Positions 17,626-25,690 of a stretch of DNA of 55,553 nt are shown in pieces. Source of the stretch: Geotalea toluenoxydans JCM 15764 (GTDB lineage Bacteria > Desulfobacterota > Desulfuromonadia > Geobacterales > Geobacteraceae). The notes under the pieces were generated by a model. The model was given only the letters and a program-made list of their open reading frames with translations. It ran no database searches and had not been told where the DNA came from. The stretch's first letter is position 1; each line of letters starts with the position of its first letter. Position numbers and translations under genes: made by a program. The stretch covers positions 1 to 55,553 of the forward strand of contig NZ_BBCJ01000030.1 of assembly GCF_001311985.1 (NCBI RefSeq), written 5' to 3'.

Positions 17626-18346
17626 AACCAAGCCTAACAAGTAGATCACCTGCTATTGATTTAAAGGAGTTCTTGTTTTTTTCAGTAAAATGGTTAGCCC
17701 AATCGCCTGATACGCCCTTTCGAACAAAAGTATTATGAACAAAAGCTTTATCCAAGCTCTTTTTAAAAGCCTCCTTGTTGTTGGCTGCAACTGCATCGCG
17801 TACAGATTGTTCACTACAAGAATATCCCAGCGCAGCAAGAAGCGCTCTAGTTACTTCCTCTGGACTACTGAGCAATTCTTCGTAGCGACACTTCAACACA
17901 TTCTGCTCTAGCCAACTTTCTACATAAGTTGCCCACTCCTTTGCAGTTTTTTCCACATACTCATCCAGAGAAAATTTAAAATTTGAGATTATTCCGTTAT
18001 TGACACAGAAGTCCTTTTCAAAAAAATATTTTGAAACTACAACATCTCGACCATCTCGGAGCATGTGGATATAATTAGCTTCAAAAGGATGAAGAGCAGA
18101 ACCAGGTAATTCATGACTTTTGATGACGCAAGTTTTTGTAATGCCTAGTTCTTCCAAAGAGTTATACCAAGGGTGCTTCCTAATCTCAAAAGCAGACGAA
18201 TATTGTTCATTCTGAACATATATATCGCGGATAGGGATTGACAATGCATGTCCTATCATTGACACAAACCAGGATGCACCAGATTTGGGGAATTCTACCA
18301 CCACAATTTTATCCATTGAAGTCTTACCAGCTGTGGTTTTTTTCAT
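17603..18346 (-). CDS. PAPS-dependent sulfotransferase
   Basis: From MKKTTAGKTSMDKIVVVE the protein has 247 residues. It carries the two PAPS-binding signatures of the sulfotransferase family: FPKSGASWF (5'-phosphosulfate loop, residues about 18-26) and MLRDGRDVVVSKYFF (3'-phosphate site). Near the C-terminus RKGVSGDWANHFTE is the usual late family motif. It would move sulfate from PAPS to a hydroxyl or amino group, here most likely on the polysaccharide made by this locus. Its start overlaps the upstream wzt-sulfotransferase gene by 23 bases. The C-terminal ends of the two sulfotransferases are alike (GDLL ... LGYETNNDW and ATGYEKNHSW), suggesting duplication. Confidence 0.88.
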   Translation of the reverse strand: MKKTTAGKTSMDKIVVVEFPKSGASWFVSMIGHALSIPIRDIYVQNEQYSSAFEIRKHPWYNSLEELGITKTCVIKSHELPGSALHPFEANYIHMLRDGRDVVVSKYFFEKDFCVNNGIISNFKFSLDEYVEKTAKEWATYVESWLEQNVLKCRYEELLSSPEEVTRALLAALGYSCSEQSVRDAVAANNKEAFKKSLDKAFVHNTFVRKGVSGDWANHFTEKNKNSFKSIAGDLLVRLGYETNNDW

Positions 18347-20447
18347 ATCCTGTGGCGATGAGCAAATCTCCATACCTCTCTTTAAACCTGATTTTAATTC
18401 TTTCAGTAAAGTAATTAGACCAGTCACCAGCTACTCCCTTTCTTGCATGGGCATCAATATCTTCGCAACCACTCGCCCTTCCCCCAGTGATTTGCTCAAA
18501 GCGACTTCCTAGCACAACCTTTTCTAACAGGTCATGTGAAACATCAAGTCCACACTTATGTAACAAAATGTCACTGAATATCTCCACATCATTAGTGAGC
18601 AAATCCTCGTATCTGATCAAGGGCTCTCCCAATCCCAACCATGAATGTTGGATCGCTGCACTCAGATGTAACCAATTTTCGATCAGGAATAGTAGGCCAT
18701 TCTCAAGATTCATTTCTTCAAGTACTTTGCGATAGGATAAGATCCCCGATGAAATTACTGAATGACTTATCTTCAAGCTAAAGTACCCTGAAATTAAGGT
18801 ATCCCGCAGGTCTCTTATCACTATAAAACGATACCATTGCTTCGGGAGCGAAACTTTTTCGAACTGTTCTCTGGTGACGTATACTGTCGGGTAGATTTTT
18901 CCGGGTATTATATTGTCATTCAGAAAATGCGCTACATTGACTTTTGAATCAATGTATCTCTCAGGAGAAATGTCGCGAAGAATCTTTTTTACCCATTGAG
19001 ACCCAGCTTTCCAATGTGTTACGTGAAAAATAGTTGGCATCTCCGTCTCCGAGTGCGTTAATGTTCCTTTCTTTACCATTGATATAAAACCTGTACCCTT
19101 TAGATTGCATATACCCGCGTGCAAGGTACTGAAACTTGCTCCGCGCTTTGGACCATGAACTACTGAAAAACTCGTTGCGTTCGAAAGATTGCAGAGTCGG
19201 AGACTTTTGGATTGTATGAACTGAGGATCCTCATACATTCTCTGTTCATAGTCACGGTTACTGATTGTGGCTAGTCCAACGTCTATTGTATATTCTCCTG
19301 GTGCTATATCTAAACAAACCTCAAATTTAAACCTGATCAAGCTACTGGCAGGCACCTGTTTTGGAAGTTGGATTGTATCATAGTGTAGCGTGTTCTTGCC
19401 ATGTACCATGATGTTCTGATCGTTTTTAATAAGAAAGCCGCCAATAGGGACCTCTAAGGTTGAGTTTATTTCAAATTCACAATAAATAATTAAAGTGTCA
19501 CCGGAATAAAAGAATCGGGATGCCGAGCCATTGTTGTTACACAATGCAAGGCGTGTGCATTTATAACTGCAGTCTCCAACTGAATCGACAGCAGAAACAT
19601 CTAGGAATTGTTCAGAAGCTGGCCAGAGATACTCATGTTCTTCAGGACTAAACTCATCATCAGCTACATCAATATGAGCAGCAGCCTTCTTATACTGAAC
19701 CAATCGTTCCTGCTGCTGAATTAGCAAATATCGTTTTGCAGCTTCCGCTGCCCCACCTATGAATTCAATGGTGTTATTGTTAAGCAGCAAGGCTCTCTGA
19801 CAGAATTGCACCACATCCGCCATGCCATGCGTAACAAAAAGAATGGTGACACCATGTTGTTTAAGCTCTTGTAATCTTTTGTAACATTTCTGCTGAAAAA
19901 AAACATCGCCAACAGCTAGAGCCTCATCGACAATGAGGACATCGGGTTCAAAATTGATAGCGATGGAAAATGCAAGTCTAACAAACATTCCACTAGAGTA
20001 TGTTTTAACTGGTTGAGTGACATATTCACCGATATCAGCAAAAGCAAGAATCTCATCTAGCCTTTCACTCAGCTCCTGGCTGCTATAGCCCATGAGCGTG
20101 CCGTTGAAGTAGACATTCTCTATTCCAGTCATTTCAGGGCTGAACCCAGCACCTAATTCAAGCAATGCAGAAACCTTTCCTTTTACCATGACACTGCCTG
20201 ACGTAGGTGTCAGCACTCCGGTCAATATCTTCAACAGAGTGGACTTCCCTGAACCATTTTTACCTATAATGCCGAATGTTTCTCCTTTTTTTATGTGAAA
20301 AGTTATATCGTGAAGAGCACGGAAGTCGTGATGGTACTTTTTCCGAAGAGGGTGTAATGCCTCTTTTAGGCGATCTAAGGGTGAATTGTAAAGCTTGTAT
20401 GCCTTGGACAAATTTTCGGTACTTATTGCGATTTCATCTTCTATCAA
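18324..20447 (-). CDS. wzt: Wzt-type polysaccharide ABC ATPase fused to a sulfotransferase
   Basis: 707 residues in one intact frame. Residues 1-240: an ABC ATPase of the O-antigen/teichoic-acid exporter type, with Walker A GKNGSGKS (62-69), signature YSSGMFVRL (150-158), Walker B DVLIVDEALAVGD (169-181) and H-loop VTHGMAD. Residues about 280-430: a beta-rich Wzt C-terminal carbohydrate-binding-like domain. Residues about 470-707: a sulfotransferase with FHVTHWKAGSQWVKK (PAPS 5' loop), VIRDLRDTLISGYFS (3' site) and RKGVAGDWSNYF. It pairs with the wzm permease at 22.9-23.7 kb, from which it is now separated by an insertion zone. The fusion suggests that chain sulfation is tied to export. The start is TTG at 20447 with GGGGA six bases upstream. 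Confidence 0.9.
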   Translation of the reverse strand: MIEDEIAISTENLSKAYKLYNSPLDRLKEALHPLRKKYHHDFRALHDITFHIKKGETFGIIGKNGSGKSTLLKILTGVLTPTSGSVMVKGKVSALLELGAGFSPEMTGIENVYFNGTLMGYSSQELSERLDEILAFADIGEYVTQPVKTYSSGMFVRLAFSIAINFEPDVLIVDEALAVGDVFFQQKCYKRLQELKQHGVTILFVTHGMADVVQFCQRALLLNNNTIEFIGGAAEAAKRYLLIQQQERLVQYKKAAAHIDVADDEFSPEEHEYLWPASEQFLDVSAVDSVGDCSYKCTRLALCNNNGSASRFFYSGDTLIIYCEFEINSTLEVPIGGFLIKNDQNIMVHGKNTLHYDTIQLPKQVPASSLIRFKFEVCLDIAPGEYTIDVGLATISNRDYEQRMYEDPQFIQSKSLRLCNLSNATSFSVVHGPKRGASFSTLHAGICNLKGTGFISMVKKGTLTHSETEMPTIFHVTHWKAGSQWVKKILRDISPERYIDSKVNVAHFLNDNIIPGKIYPTVYVTREQFEKVSLPKQWYRFIVIRDLRDTLISGYFSLKISHSVISSGILSYRKVLEEMNLENGLLFLIENWLHLSAAIQHSWLGLGEPLIRYEDLLTNDVEIFSDILLHKCGLDVSHDLLEKVVLGSRFEQITGGRASGCEDIDAHARKGVAGDWSNYFTERIKIRFKERYGDLLIATGYEKNHSW

Positions 20448-20559
20448 TCTAATCCCCTGATCAGACTACTATAAAATTCCCGAGCATCTAGCATTATAGG
20501 CGCAGTAAAAAATGTTACAACAACTTTCTGAAGCACTTGAACATCAGAGTATATATGGG

Positions 20560-21110
20560 TTGGATGGGGTAGGAGCGGGGTCGCCCCCGCCGTCCTCGCA
20601 CATCACCGTGCGTACGGTTCCGTACACGGCGATTCATGAAGCGTGTTGAATTCGACGAAACTGGTTCATTAGGGATACCAGCCCCAGTTTTTCAAAGTAG
20701 GATTTCGGAATAGCTAAACGCATGTGCACGGCCCCTGCATTCCACCAGGGGCCGCGGCCGTTTGTGGCAGATTTCCAGGCGTTTCCCTCCGATAACCCTC
20801 GCCGCATCAGGTTCTTTGCTCTTGTATAAGGTCGCTTCCACTGCTTCCAGAGAATCCGCCGCAGCTTTCGCCTTAGCCATCCGTCAAATTCTTCAAAGAT
20901 GCCTTTTACTTCGGAGTACCTGAAGTAGTTCAGCCAGTCCCTTACTTTGGGGTTCGTCTCCTCGATGGTGGTTTGGATGTTTCAAATTCCGCCTCGCGAC
21001 GGACACCCTTGACGTCCGGCTAACGGTTCCCACCATCAGTCCGTAGAGGACTTGCACCTCCAAGTCAACAATCAGCCACGACTGATTGAATGGCGCTTTC
21101 GCGCCACGCG
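20560..21110 (-). mobile_element. Degenerate group II intron with large internal deletion
   Basis: Read on the minus strand, about 21100-20990 carries the domain I text of a bacterial group II intron (GGAGGTGCAAGTCCTCTACG, then AACCGTTAGCC, then CAAGGGTGTCCGTCGCGAGG). This runs straight into the C-terminal end of the intron-encoded reverse transcriptase (20982-20634). It is followed by a domain V-like hairpin (CCGTGTACGG-AACC-GTACGCACGG, about 20600-20632) and a domain VI-like GC stem ending near 20565. The RT catalytic domain is missing, so the element cannot move by itself. It lies between wzt and the next gene, in a zone with other accessory inserts. Exact intron ends are not determined. 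Confidence 0.75.
20634..20982 (-). pseudogene. C-terminal fragment of group II intron reverse transcriptase/maturase
   Basis: About 115 codons without a start codon encode the C-terminal GIIM/maturase end: NPKVRDWLNYFRYSEVKGIF, then FDGWLRRKLRRILWKQWKRP, then NGRGPWWNAGAVHMRLAIP and KLGLVSL. A TGA just upstream (near 20982) ends the open frame, and the RT fingers/palm with YADD are absent. Family identity is clear from these hallmark residues. The stop TGA is at 20636-20634, directly before the domain V-like hairpin, as expected for such introns. Confidence 0.85.
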
Positions 21111-21132
21111 CCATGCCTGGCGCACAACAACA

Positions 21133-21165
21133 AAAGGGCGGTTGAATTAGCTTCAACCGCCCTTT
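21133..21165 (-). terminator. Rho-independent terminator after the secreted-protein gene
   Basis: A perfect 14-bp inverted repeat (AAAGGGCGGTTGAA / TTCAACCGCCCTTT) with a 5-base loop, ending in a T-rich run on the minus strand, lies 22 bases after the stop at 21187. It isolates this gene from wzt downstream. Confidence 0.85.
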
Positions 21166-21186
21166 CGCGCATACATGAAGGTTATC

Positions 21187-21801
21187 TTAGTACACAACCA
21201 TCAGAACACCAGTCGCAGTCCTGTAAAATGCGCCAGCTGTCAACCCCCCAGCTGTAGCAGCAGCGTTGTCAGCATAGGTAGGAAGTCCGACAACCTGCAG
21301 TGCAGAGGTCGGAGTCAATGTACCGAGACCCATTTTCCCGTCGTAGGTAATCCTGAGTTTAGGAGAAGCGGTAACAGCACCACCGACAGTTGCTCCTTGA
21401 TTCAGATACGCTGTAAAACCAGCTGCACCCGAACCGAAGAATACAGATTTACCATCAGTGGACTTCTGAATCCATGCACCTGCCTGAAAAACTGCACCAG
21501 ATGAGATATAAAAATTGTTCTCTGCAACTGAAGTAATGTAACCACCATTATCCGCACCCGTCATAGAAAAATGCAGCTGGGATGTATTTGCACCGCCCTG
21601 ATTAGCAACATCAGCAGAGTACTTAGGAGTGTTATAATTAAATCCAGTAGGTCCGCTGTCCGTCGTAACTAAGACATTAGTAGTTCCACTCAATGGTTTA
21701 ACTATCAGCTTATCCGTCGCTCCTGCCACTGAAGCCATCATCAGCCCCGAAACTGCAACCACTGCAGCCATTGCCAACATTTTCTGCCGTAAACTTTTCA
21801 T
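21187..21801 (-). CDS. Secreted protein with tail-fibre-like C-terminal segment
   Basis: 204 residues. A signal peptide is evident (KSLRQKM, then a hydrophobic stretch to SVAGATD). The body is Gly/Ala/Thr/Ser rich without cysteines. The C-terminal part has KMGLGTLTPTSALQVVGLP, similar to the GIGT-TPtskL-v segments of phage tail fibres and trimeric surface proteins, then ends GAFYRTATGVLMVVY, an end seen in several Geobacter secreted hypotheticals. A strong ribosome site (AGGAGG, 8 bases upstream) fixes the start at 21801. It has its own terminator and no operon partner. Possible role: extracellular or surface filament component; function not assigned. Confidence 0.65.
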   Translation of the reverse strand: MKSLRQKMLAMAAVVAVSGLMMASVAGATDKLIVKPLSGTTNVLVTTDSGPTGFNYNTPKYSADVANQGGANTSQLHFSMTGADNGGYITSVAENNFYISSGAVFQAGAWIQKSTDGKSVFFGSGAAGFTAYLNQGATVGGAVTASPKLRITYDGKMGLGTLTPTSALQVVGLPTYADNAAATAGGLTAGAFYRTATGVLMVVY

Positions 21802-22262
21802 GTTCTTTGCCTCCTGTTTATGGGTCTTTGACTTATGGTATGTCTCTGATTCGAATATGCTGCGTGCTATTTAACCAGTTATTTCTCTATTTGGCGGGGA
21901 TCATTTTTCCCTTTTTTCAGGATCATTTTCCTCGCGCACACCTTGCGTTGCATCAAGAATGAGAAGCTATGCCGCTATAAATAAAGCAAGCATTAAAGAA
22001 AGTAAAGATTTTTTAAAATATGTATTCACATTAAAGTAGCGAATATACATAAGACGAGGGTATTGATGCAAGATAAGGACCAAAAAATCAAACGGAAGGC
22101 GGAAGACGGAAGACGGTTGTTTCAAGGACAGCAATTGGAACTTCATCAATATTGGATATCGCGAAAATAAAAGTTCATCCGTTAAATAGCAGGTTGCCTT
22201 TTGCCCATTAACCGGAAGGTAGACGGGAGCCATGGTTCAACAATAAAACCCACTGCAACAGA
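21802..22262. other. Non-coding stretch upstream of the secreted-protein gene
   Basis: 460 bases with no supported gene. The 88-codon minus-strand frame here (21967-22233) has poor start context and no recognisable features. The region must contain the promoter of the secreted-protein gene, but I see no clear one. A small 7-bp tandem array is present at 22093-22115 (separate entry). Confidence 0.5.
22093..22115. repeat. Heptamer array, word CGGAAGA (3 copies)
   Basis: CGGAAGG-CGGAAGA-CGGAAGA-CGG in perfect 7-bp phase. It is the left-most of six heptamer arrays in 22.0-27.1 kb but uses a different word. Confidence 0.6.
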
Positions 22263-22547
22263 CTAAATGTTATCCGGCCACCTTCTTGATGTATGATAGA
22301 CCCGTAACACCTGCACCAAGCCATCCTTCACCCGGTAAGGAACAATGAAAGGGGTATCGGGAATAACAAGTTCCTTGGAGCCCGGGATGCGACCAGGACG
22401 ACCAAGTCCCGGCTGTTCCTCAAGAACAGAAACCATTTTGACTATTTTAGTTACCACACCTATAGCTGCAACTGGATTGTCCGCGGCAATATAACTTTCT
22501 ACTTCGTCAAGATCAAGAAGCGCCTGTCTAAACCACTTTATCCGCAA
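22263..22547 (-). CDS. ParE/RelE-family toxin
   Basis: 95 residues from a TTG at 22547 (MRIKWFRQALLDLDEVESYI), the canonical RelE/ParE N-terminus; PFIVPYRVKDGLVQVLRVYH and RRWPDNI form the usual C-terminal strands with the basic/aromatic end. RelE/ParE toxins act on translating ribosomes (RelE) or gyrase (ParE); the sequence best fits the ParE/plasmid-stabilisation group. The start overlaps the antitoxin stop by 20 bases, as in coupled TA operons. Upstream in-frame ATGs exist but would extend deep into the antitoxin gene. Confidence 0.85.
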   Translation of the reverse strand: MRIKWFRQALLDLDEVESYIAADNPVAAIGVVTKIVKMVSVLEEQPGLGRPGRIPGSKELVIPDTPFIVPYRVKDGLVQVLRVYHTSRRWPDNI

Positions 22548-22785
22548 GCTTGGCCTCCCACTTTGCCAGGACATCTTTATGATCAACCCATTCGGCATCG
22601 GAACTATCGGCCTCATGTAAGGCGGCCTCAATGCCTTTAACCTGCCACTCGTTTACCTCCAGGTACTGTTCCAACGCCTCCTCGACGACGTATGACTTAG
22701 AGCGTTTGGTAGCCTGCGCCAAGGCGTCGATGCGCATCTTGGTTGTTGGCTTGATACGAACAGTTATATTAGCTGCTTTCAGCAT
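22528..22785 (-). CDS. ParD/CopG-family antitoxin
   Basis: 85 residues. The N-terminal ITVRIKPTTKMRIDALAQAT stretch and RSKSYVVEEAL form the ribbon-helix-helix DNA-binding fold; the acidic C-terminal tail would wrap the toxin. It is the first gene of the TA pair, ATG at 22785, with GGAGGTAGCC just before it. Its promoter (22820-22848) is overlaid by repeated TGTCTTACA words, likely the operator for autorepression. Confidence 0.87.
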   Translation of the reverse strand: MLKAANITVRIKPTTKMRIDALAQATKRSKSYVVEEALEQYLEVNEWQVKGIEAALHEADSSDAEWVDHKDVLAKWEAKLADKVV

Positions 22786-22819
22786 GGCTACCTCCAGAAT
22801 ATGTAAGACATGTGCTTAC

Positions 22820-22848
22820 ACTGTATTCTGTTGTAAGACATCAGTCAA
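22820..22848 (-). promoter_or_regulatory. Sigma-70 promoter and operator of the TA pair
   Basis: On the minus strand TTGACT (22848-22843), a 17-base spacer and TACAGT (22825-22820) form a good promoter. TGTCTTACA occurs within the spacer and again near 22803-22811, and the inverted word TGTAAG lies between, consistent with an RHH-protein operator. Confidence 0.65.
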
Positions 22849-22854
22849 GCGCGC

Positions 22855-22889
22855 ATTCACCATTCACCATTCACCATTCACCGCCTCTA
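22855..22889. repeat. Heptamer array A1 (ATTCACC x4) after wzm
   Basis: Four copies of ATTCACC, then GCCTCTACA, abut the wzm stop codon. On the minus strand this reads TAGAGGCGGTGA followed by ATGGTGA units, the same junction seen after cysN, cysD and cysC. Confidence 0.9.
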
Positions 22890-23700
22890 CAAAACATCCG
22901 CAAAGTGCGGCCGCAGCCTCCTGAACACAACCGCCCCCAGCACAAAAATAATGCCGGTCACAGCCCAAAAATAGAGGGTCAGCACATAGTGGCTCTCCCA
23001 AAACCAGGTCTTGTAGATGAAACTCTCCCGGTATCCTTCCACCAGGTAATAGACAGGGTTGAGCTTGACCAGGTTAGAGTACTTATCGGGGAGGATCTTT
23101 GCCGACCAGAATATGGGGGTGACCCAGAAGGCGAATTGCAAAGCCATGGCTACCAGTTGCCCCACATCCCTGAGGAAAACCACCAGTGAGGATGTAAGCC
23201 AGGACAGGCCAAGAAGCAGTATTATGGCGGCGAAAAGGTAGTAAAAAACCTGCAGGCTGTGAAGGGAAATTGGCAGGCCATAGAGAAGGATCATGATAAA
23301 AACGACCAGGATAAAGAAAAAAGTGGATTACCAGCGCGGAGAGAATTTTGACTATGGGAAGCATGCCGATGCTGAAAGCCATCTTTTTAAGAAGAAAGCT
23401 GTTGTCGATGATGGACATGGTAGCGCTCTGCAAGCATTCACTGAAGAAGAACCAGGGAACGATGCCGCACATCATCCAGAGGACGAACGGATAATTGGCC
23501 TGGGGCTGTGACTTGAAGCCCACCTGAAAAACGAACCAGAGAATAATTATATACACTGTCGGGTGAACAAAAGCCCAGAGCATCCCCAGGTAAGAGCCGA
23601 GGTACTTGGTTTTGAAGTCCCGCTTTGCCAGCTCGATGATCATGTGCCGACGCGACCATAATTCGGAAATAAAATTACTAAACATCTTCAATGCTTGCAT
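22887..23700 (-). CDS. wzm: ABC-2 type polysaccharide export permease (Wzm), one frameshift
   Basis: Two frames form one permease of about 271 residues. The 5' part (from ATG 23700) has RRHMIIELAKRDFKTKYLGS and LGMLWAFVHPTVYIIILWF, the ABC2 membrane signature, then ECLQSATMSIIDNSFLLKK. After a break near 23315, next to a run of T on the coding strand that appears two short, the 3' part continues with LLYGLPISLHSLQ and SSLVVFLRDVGQLV, FWVTPIFWS, LNPVYYLVEGYR, ending HFADVL. About six membrane segments. With Wzt it would export undecaprenyl-linked polysaccharide to the periplasm. wzt lies 2.4 kb downstream, the gap being filled by inserts. Confidence 0.85.
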
Positions 23701-23717
23701 ATTTCTCCCTAATTCAT

Positions 23718-23855
23718 GTTCGATGTTCGATGTTCGAGGTTCGAGGTTCGAGGTTCGATGTTCGAGTTCGAGGTTCGAGGTTCCAAGTTAGAGGTCGTCA
23801 CCCATCACCCATCACCCATCACCCATCACCCATCACCCATCACCCATCACCGCCT
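23718..23855. repeat. Composite heptamer array A2 (GTTCGAK block plus CCCATCA x7)
   Basis: Ten or so 7-mers of GTTCGAG/GTTCGAT (one 6-mer) pass through GTTCCAA, GTTAGAG and GTCGTCA into seven perfect CCCATCA copies without leaving the 7-base phase after 23773. The right end CCGCCTTTACAG overlaps the cysN stop. It fills the gap between cysN and wzm. Confidence 0.92.
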
Positions 23856-25690
23856 TTACAGCAGTACCCCCACTTCCTCCATCTTCTCCACAATCTGCTT
23901 GGCGGCCTTCTTCAGGTCGTCCGATTCGAGAAAGCGGAGATCGGTTTTTTCCGGTGTGACTCCCCCGGCAAAGGACATGTGCACGGAAATTACCTGGTGG
24001 GGGTAGACAAGGGTGCTGATGATCTGGTGATCTGCCTGGGCAAAGGTATTGGTGGTCGATACTACAATCTGCCCGGCTCGCAGCAGAATCTGGGCAACTT
24101 CGCCGAATCGCCGGACCATCTCCTCCTTGTCTTGTTCGGTGACGTCGGAGCCAAGACCGAGAAGCAGGTTCTTCCCGTCAAGGAGATACACTTGACGCCC
24201 GCCATCGAAAAGCCGGCGCTCCAGGTGGCGGGCAAGGCGGGCCTTGCCGGTGCCGCTTTCTCCCGTAAAGAGGATAATGCCCGGGTTATGCCCGTTCCGT
24301 TGCACCCGCTCGCCAAGTTGCACTTCTCCGCGGCGCCAGGCAATGTCGCGCTGCCTGGCCTCCCGGCGGAATGTCTCCTGGTCGTTGTCCAGTACCTGGG
24401 TGACGATGCCCCCACCACAGACATCATAGCCATCCACGACGACGAAACGCCCGGTGATGTCGCAGTCGCAAAAGCAATCCAGCGCCAGAGGTTTTTTAGT
24501 TCTTATGGTGACTTCGGCGACATCATTCTTTTCTATCTGCTCCTTGGCCATTACCGGGTCAAGGCTGCCGGCATCGATGATACGATGGATTTCGGCCAGC
24601 TCCATTTCCACTTCCTTTGTTGCCAGGCGAAGCAAATAGGGGCGATTGCCGACCATGGGATTTTTGCCCATCCAGAAAACATTGGCACGGAAGAGGTCGG
24701 TTACCTCGGGCAAGGATTCCTTCAGCGAGGCTACCTCGCCACGCTCGACAAAAATCTGTTCGTCCAAAGTGAAGCCGGTAGACTTGCCGACTCCGGCAGA
24801 AAGAGGCAGATGGGGAACATTGAATGCCTCGATGGTTTTGACCACCGCCGTCTTGTTGGAAGGGGAAAAGACCAGACTGTCGCCGACTTTCAACATTCCG
24901 GCAGCAACCCGGCCGGCAATGATCCGGCGGGCATCGAATTTATAGACGTCCTGCACCGGAAAACGCAACGGCAACTCTTCTCCACCGGGCAGTTTTTCGA
25001 AACGGCCGAGAGATTCCAAAACGGTGGGGCCGTCATACCATGCATGGCATCACTGCCCGTAACCACATTATCCCCGTTTCTGGCGCTGGCAGGAATGAAC
25101 TGACACGGTATGACATTAAGTTCTTTAAGGAAAGCAGAATATTCGGCGACAATTGATGCAAAAACTTTTTGGTCATAAGCAACCAGGTCCATTTTGTTTA
25201 CGACTACGGCTATCTGCCGGATCCCCAGCAAGCTCAGCATGTAGCCGTGACGTTTCGACTGCTCCGCTACCCCTTCGGCTGCATCGATGATAAGAACTGC
25301 GGCCTCCGCCCTTGCTGCACCGGATATCATGTTCTTGAGGAATTCTTTGTGGCCGGGGGCATCGATGATTATGTAGTGCCTGTTGCCCCAGTTGAAAAAG
25401 GTGCGGGCAGTGTCAATGGTAATTCCCTGCTCTTGCTCTTCGAGAAAGGCATCGAAAAGAAAGGCATATTCGAATGTCTTTCCCTGCTGCTCGCAAATTG
25501 CCCGTACCTTGTCCAATTGGCCGACAGGAAGAGAATCGGTATCGGCGTAAATGCGGCCGAGCAGGGTAGACTTGCCATGGTCCACATGGCCGACGAAAAC
25601 CACTTGTAAAAATTGGTGATTGGTGGCTGGTGATTGGTGATCGGTGATTGGTGGCTGGTGATTGGTGATCGGTGATTTTTCACTTTTCAT
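23856..25690 (-). CDS. cysN: Sulfate adenylyltransferase subunit 1 with degenerate APS-kinase domain (CysN/NodQ-like), one frameshift
   Basis: About 612 residues over two frames. The 5' part has the EF-Tu-like GTPase: [14 protein letters not shown] (G1), DAPGHKEF (G3), VVNKMDLV (G4). It breaks at SDAM near 25042 where CATGCATGG should be CATGCCATGG; the 3' part resumes at [20 protein letters not shown]. Residues about 430-612 are an APS-kinase-like domain, but its P-loop reads [11 protein letters not shown] (Ala for Ser/Thr) and DGKNLL replaces DGDN-RHGL, so the kinase is probably inactive. With CysD it makes APS from sulfate and ATP. The N-terminal 27 residues are encoded by heptamer array A3. 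The ATG overlaps the four-helix gene by 11 bases. Confidence 0.87.
25613..25689. repeat. Heptamer array A3, translated as the CysN N-terminus
   Basis: Nine TTGGTGA-type heptamers (25613-25675) followed by TTTTTCA and CTTTTCA. A 28-base block (TTGGTGG-CTGGTGA-TTGGTGA-TCGGTGA) is duplicated exactly (25620-25647 and 25648-25675). Its orientation is opposite to the other arrays. It lies inside the cysN frame and encodes [14 protein letters not shown]-type 7-residue repeats. Confidence 0.92.

Noticed and set aside
21967..22233. 88-codon hypothetical gene
   Set aside because: No ribosome site, unusual composition, no features, and it covers a heptamer array and likely non-coding DNA.
22855..23855. 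CRISPR array
   Set aside because: The tandem units are 7 bp with no spacers and no cas genes are near; they are simple phased heptamer repeats.
23691..25103. 470-codon plus-strand frame across cysN and the heptamer array
   Set aside because: It is the antisense shadow of cysN. Its start is translated repeat DNA (the RGSRFEV and THHPSP type text that arises from heptamers), and it shows no domain features, whereas the minus strand encodes conserved CysN motifs.
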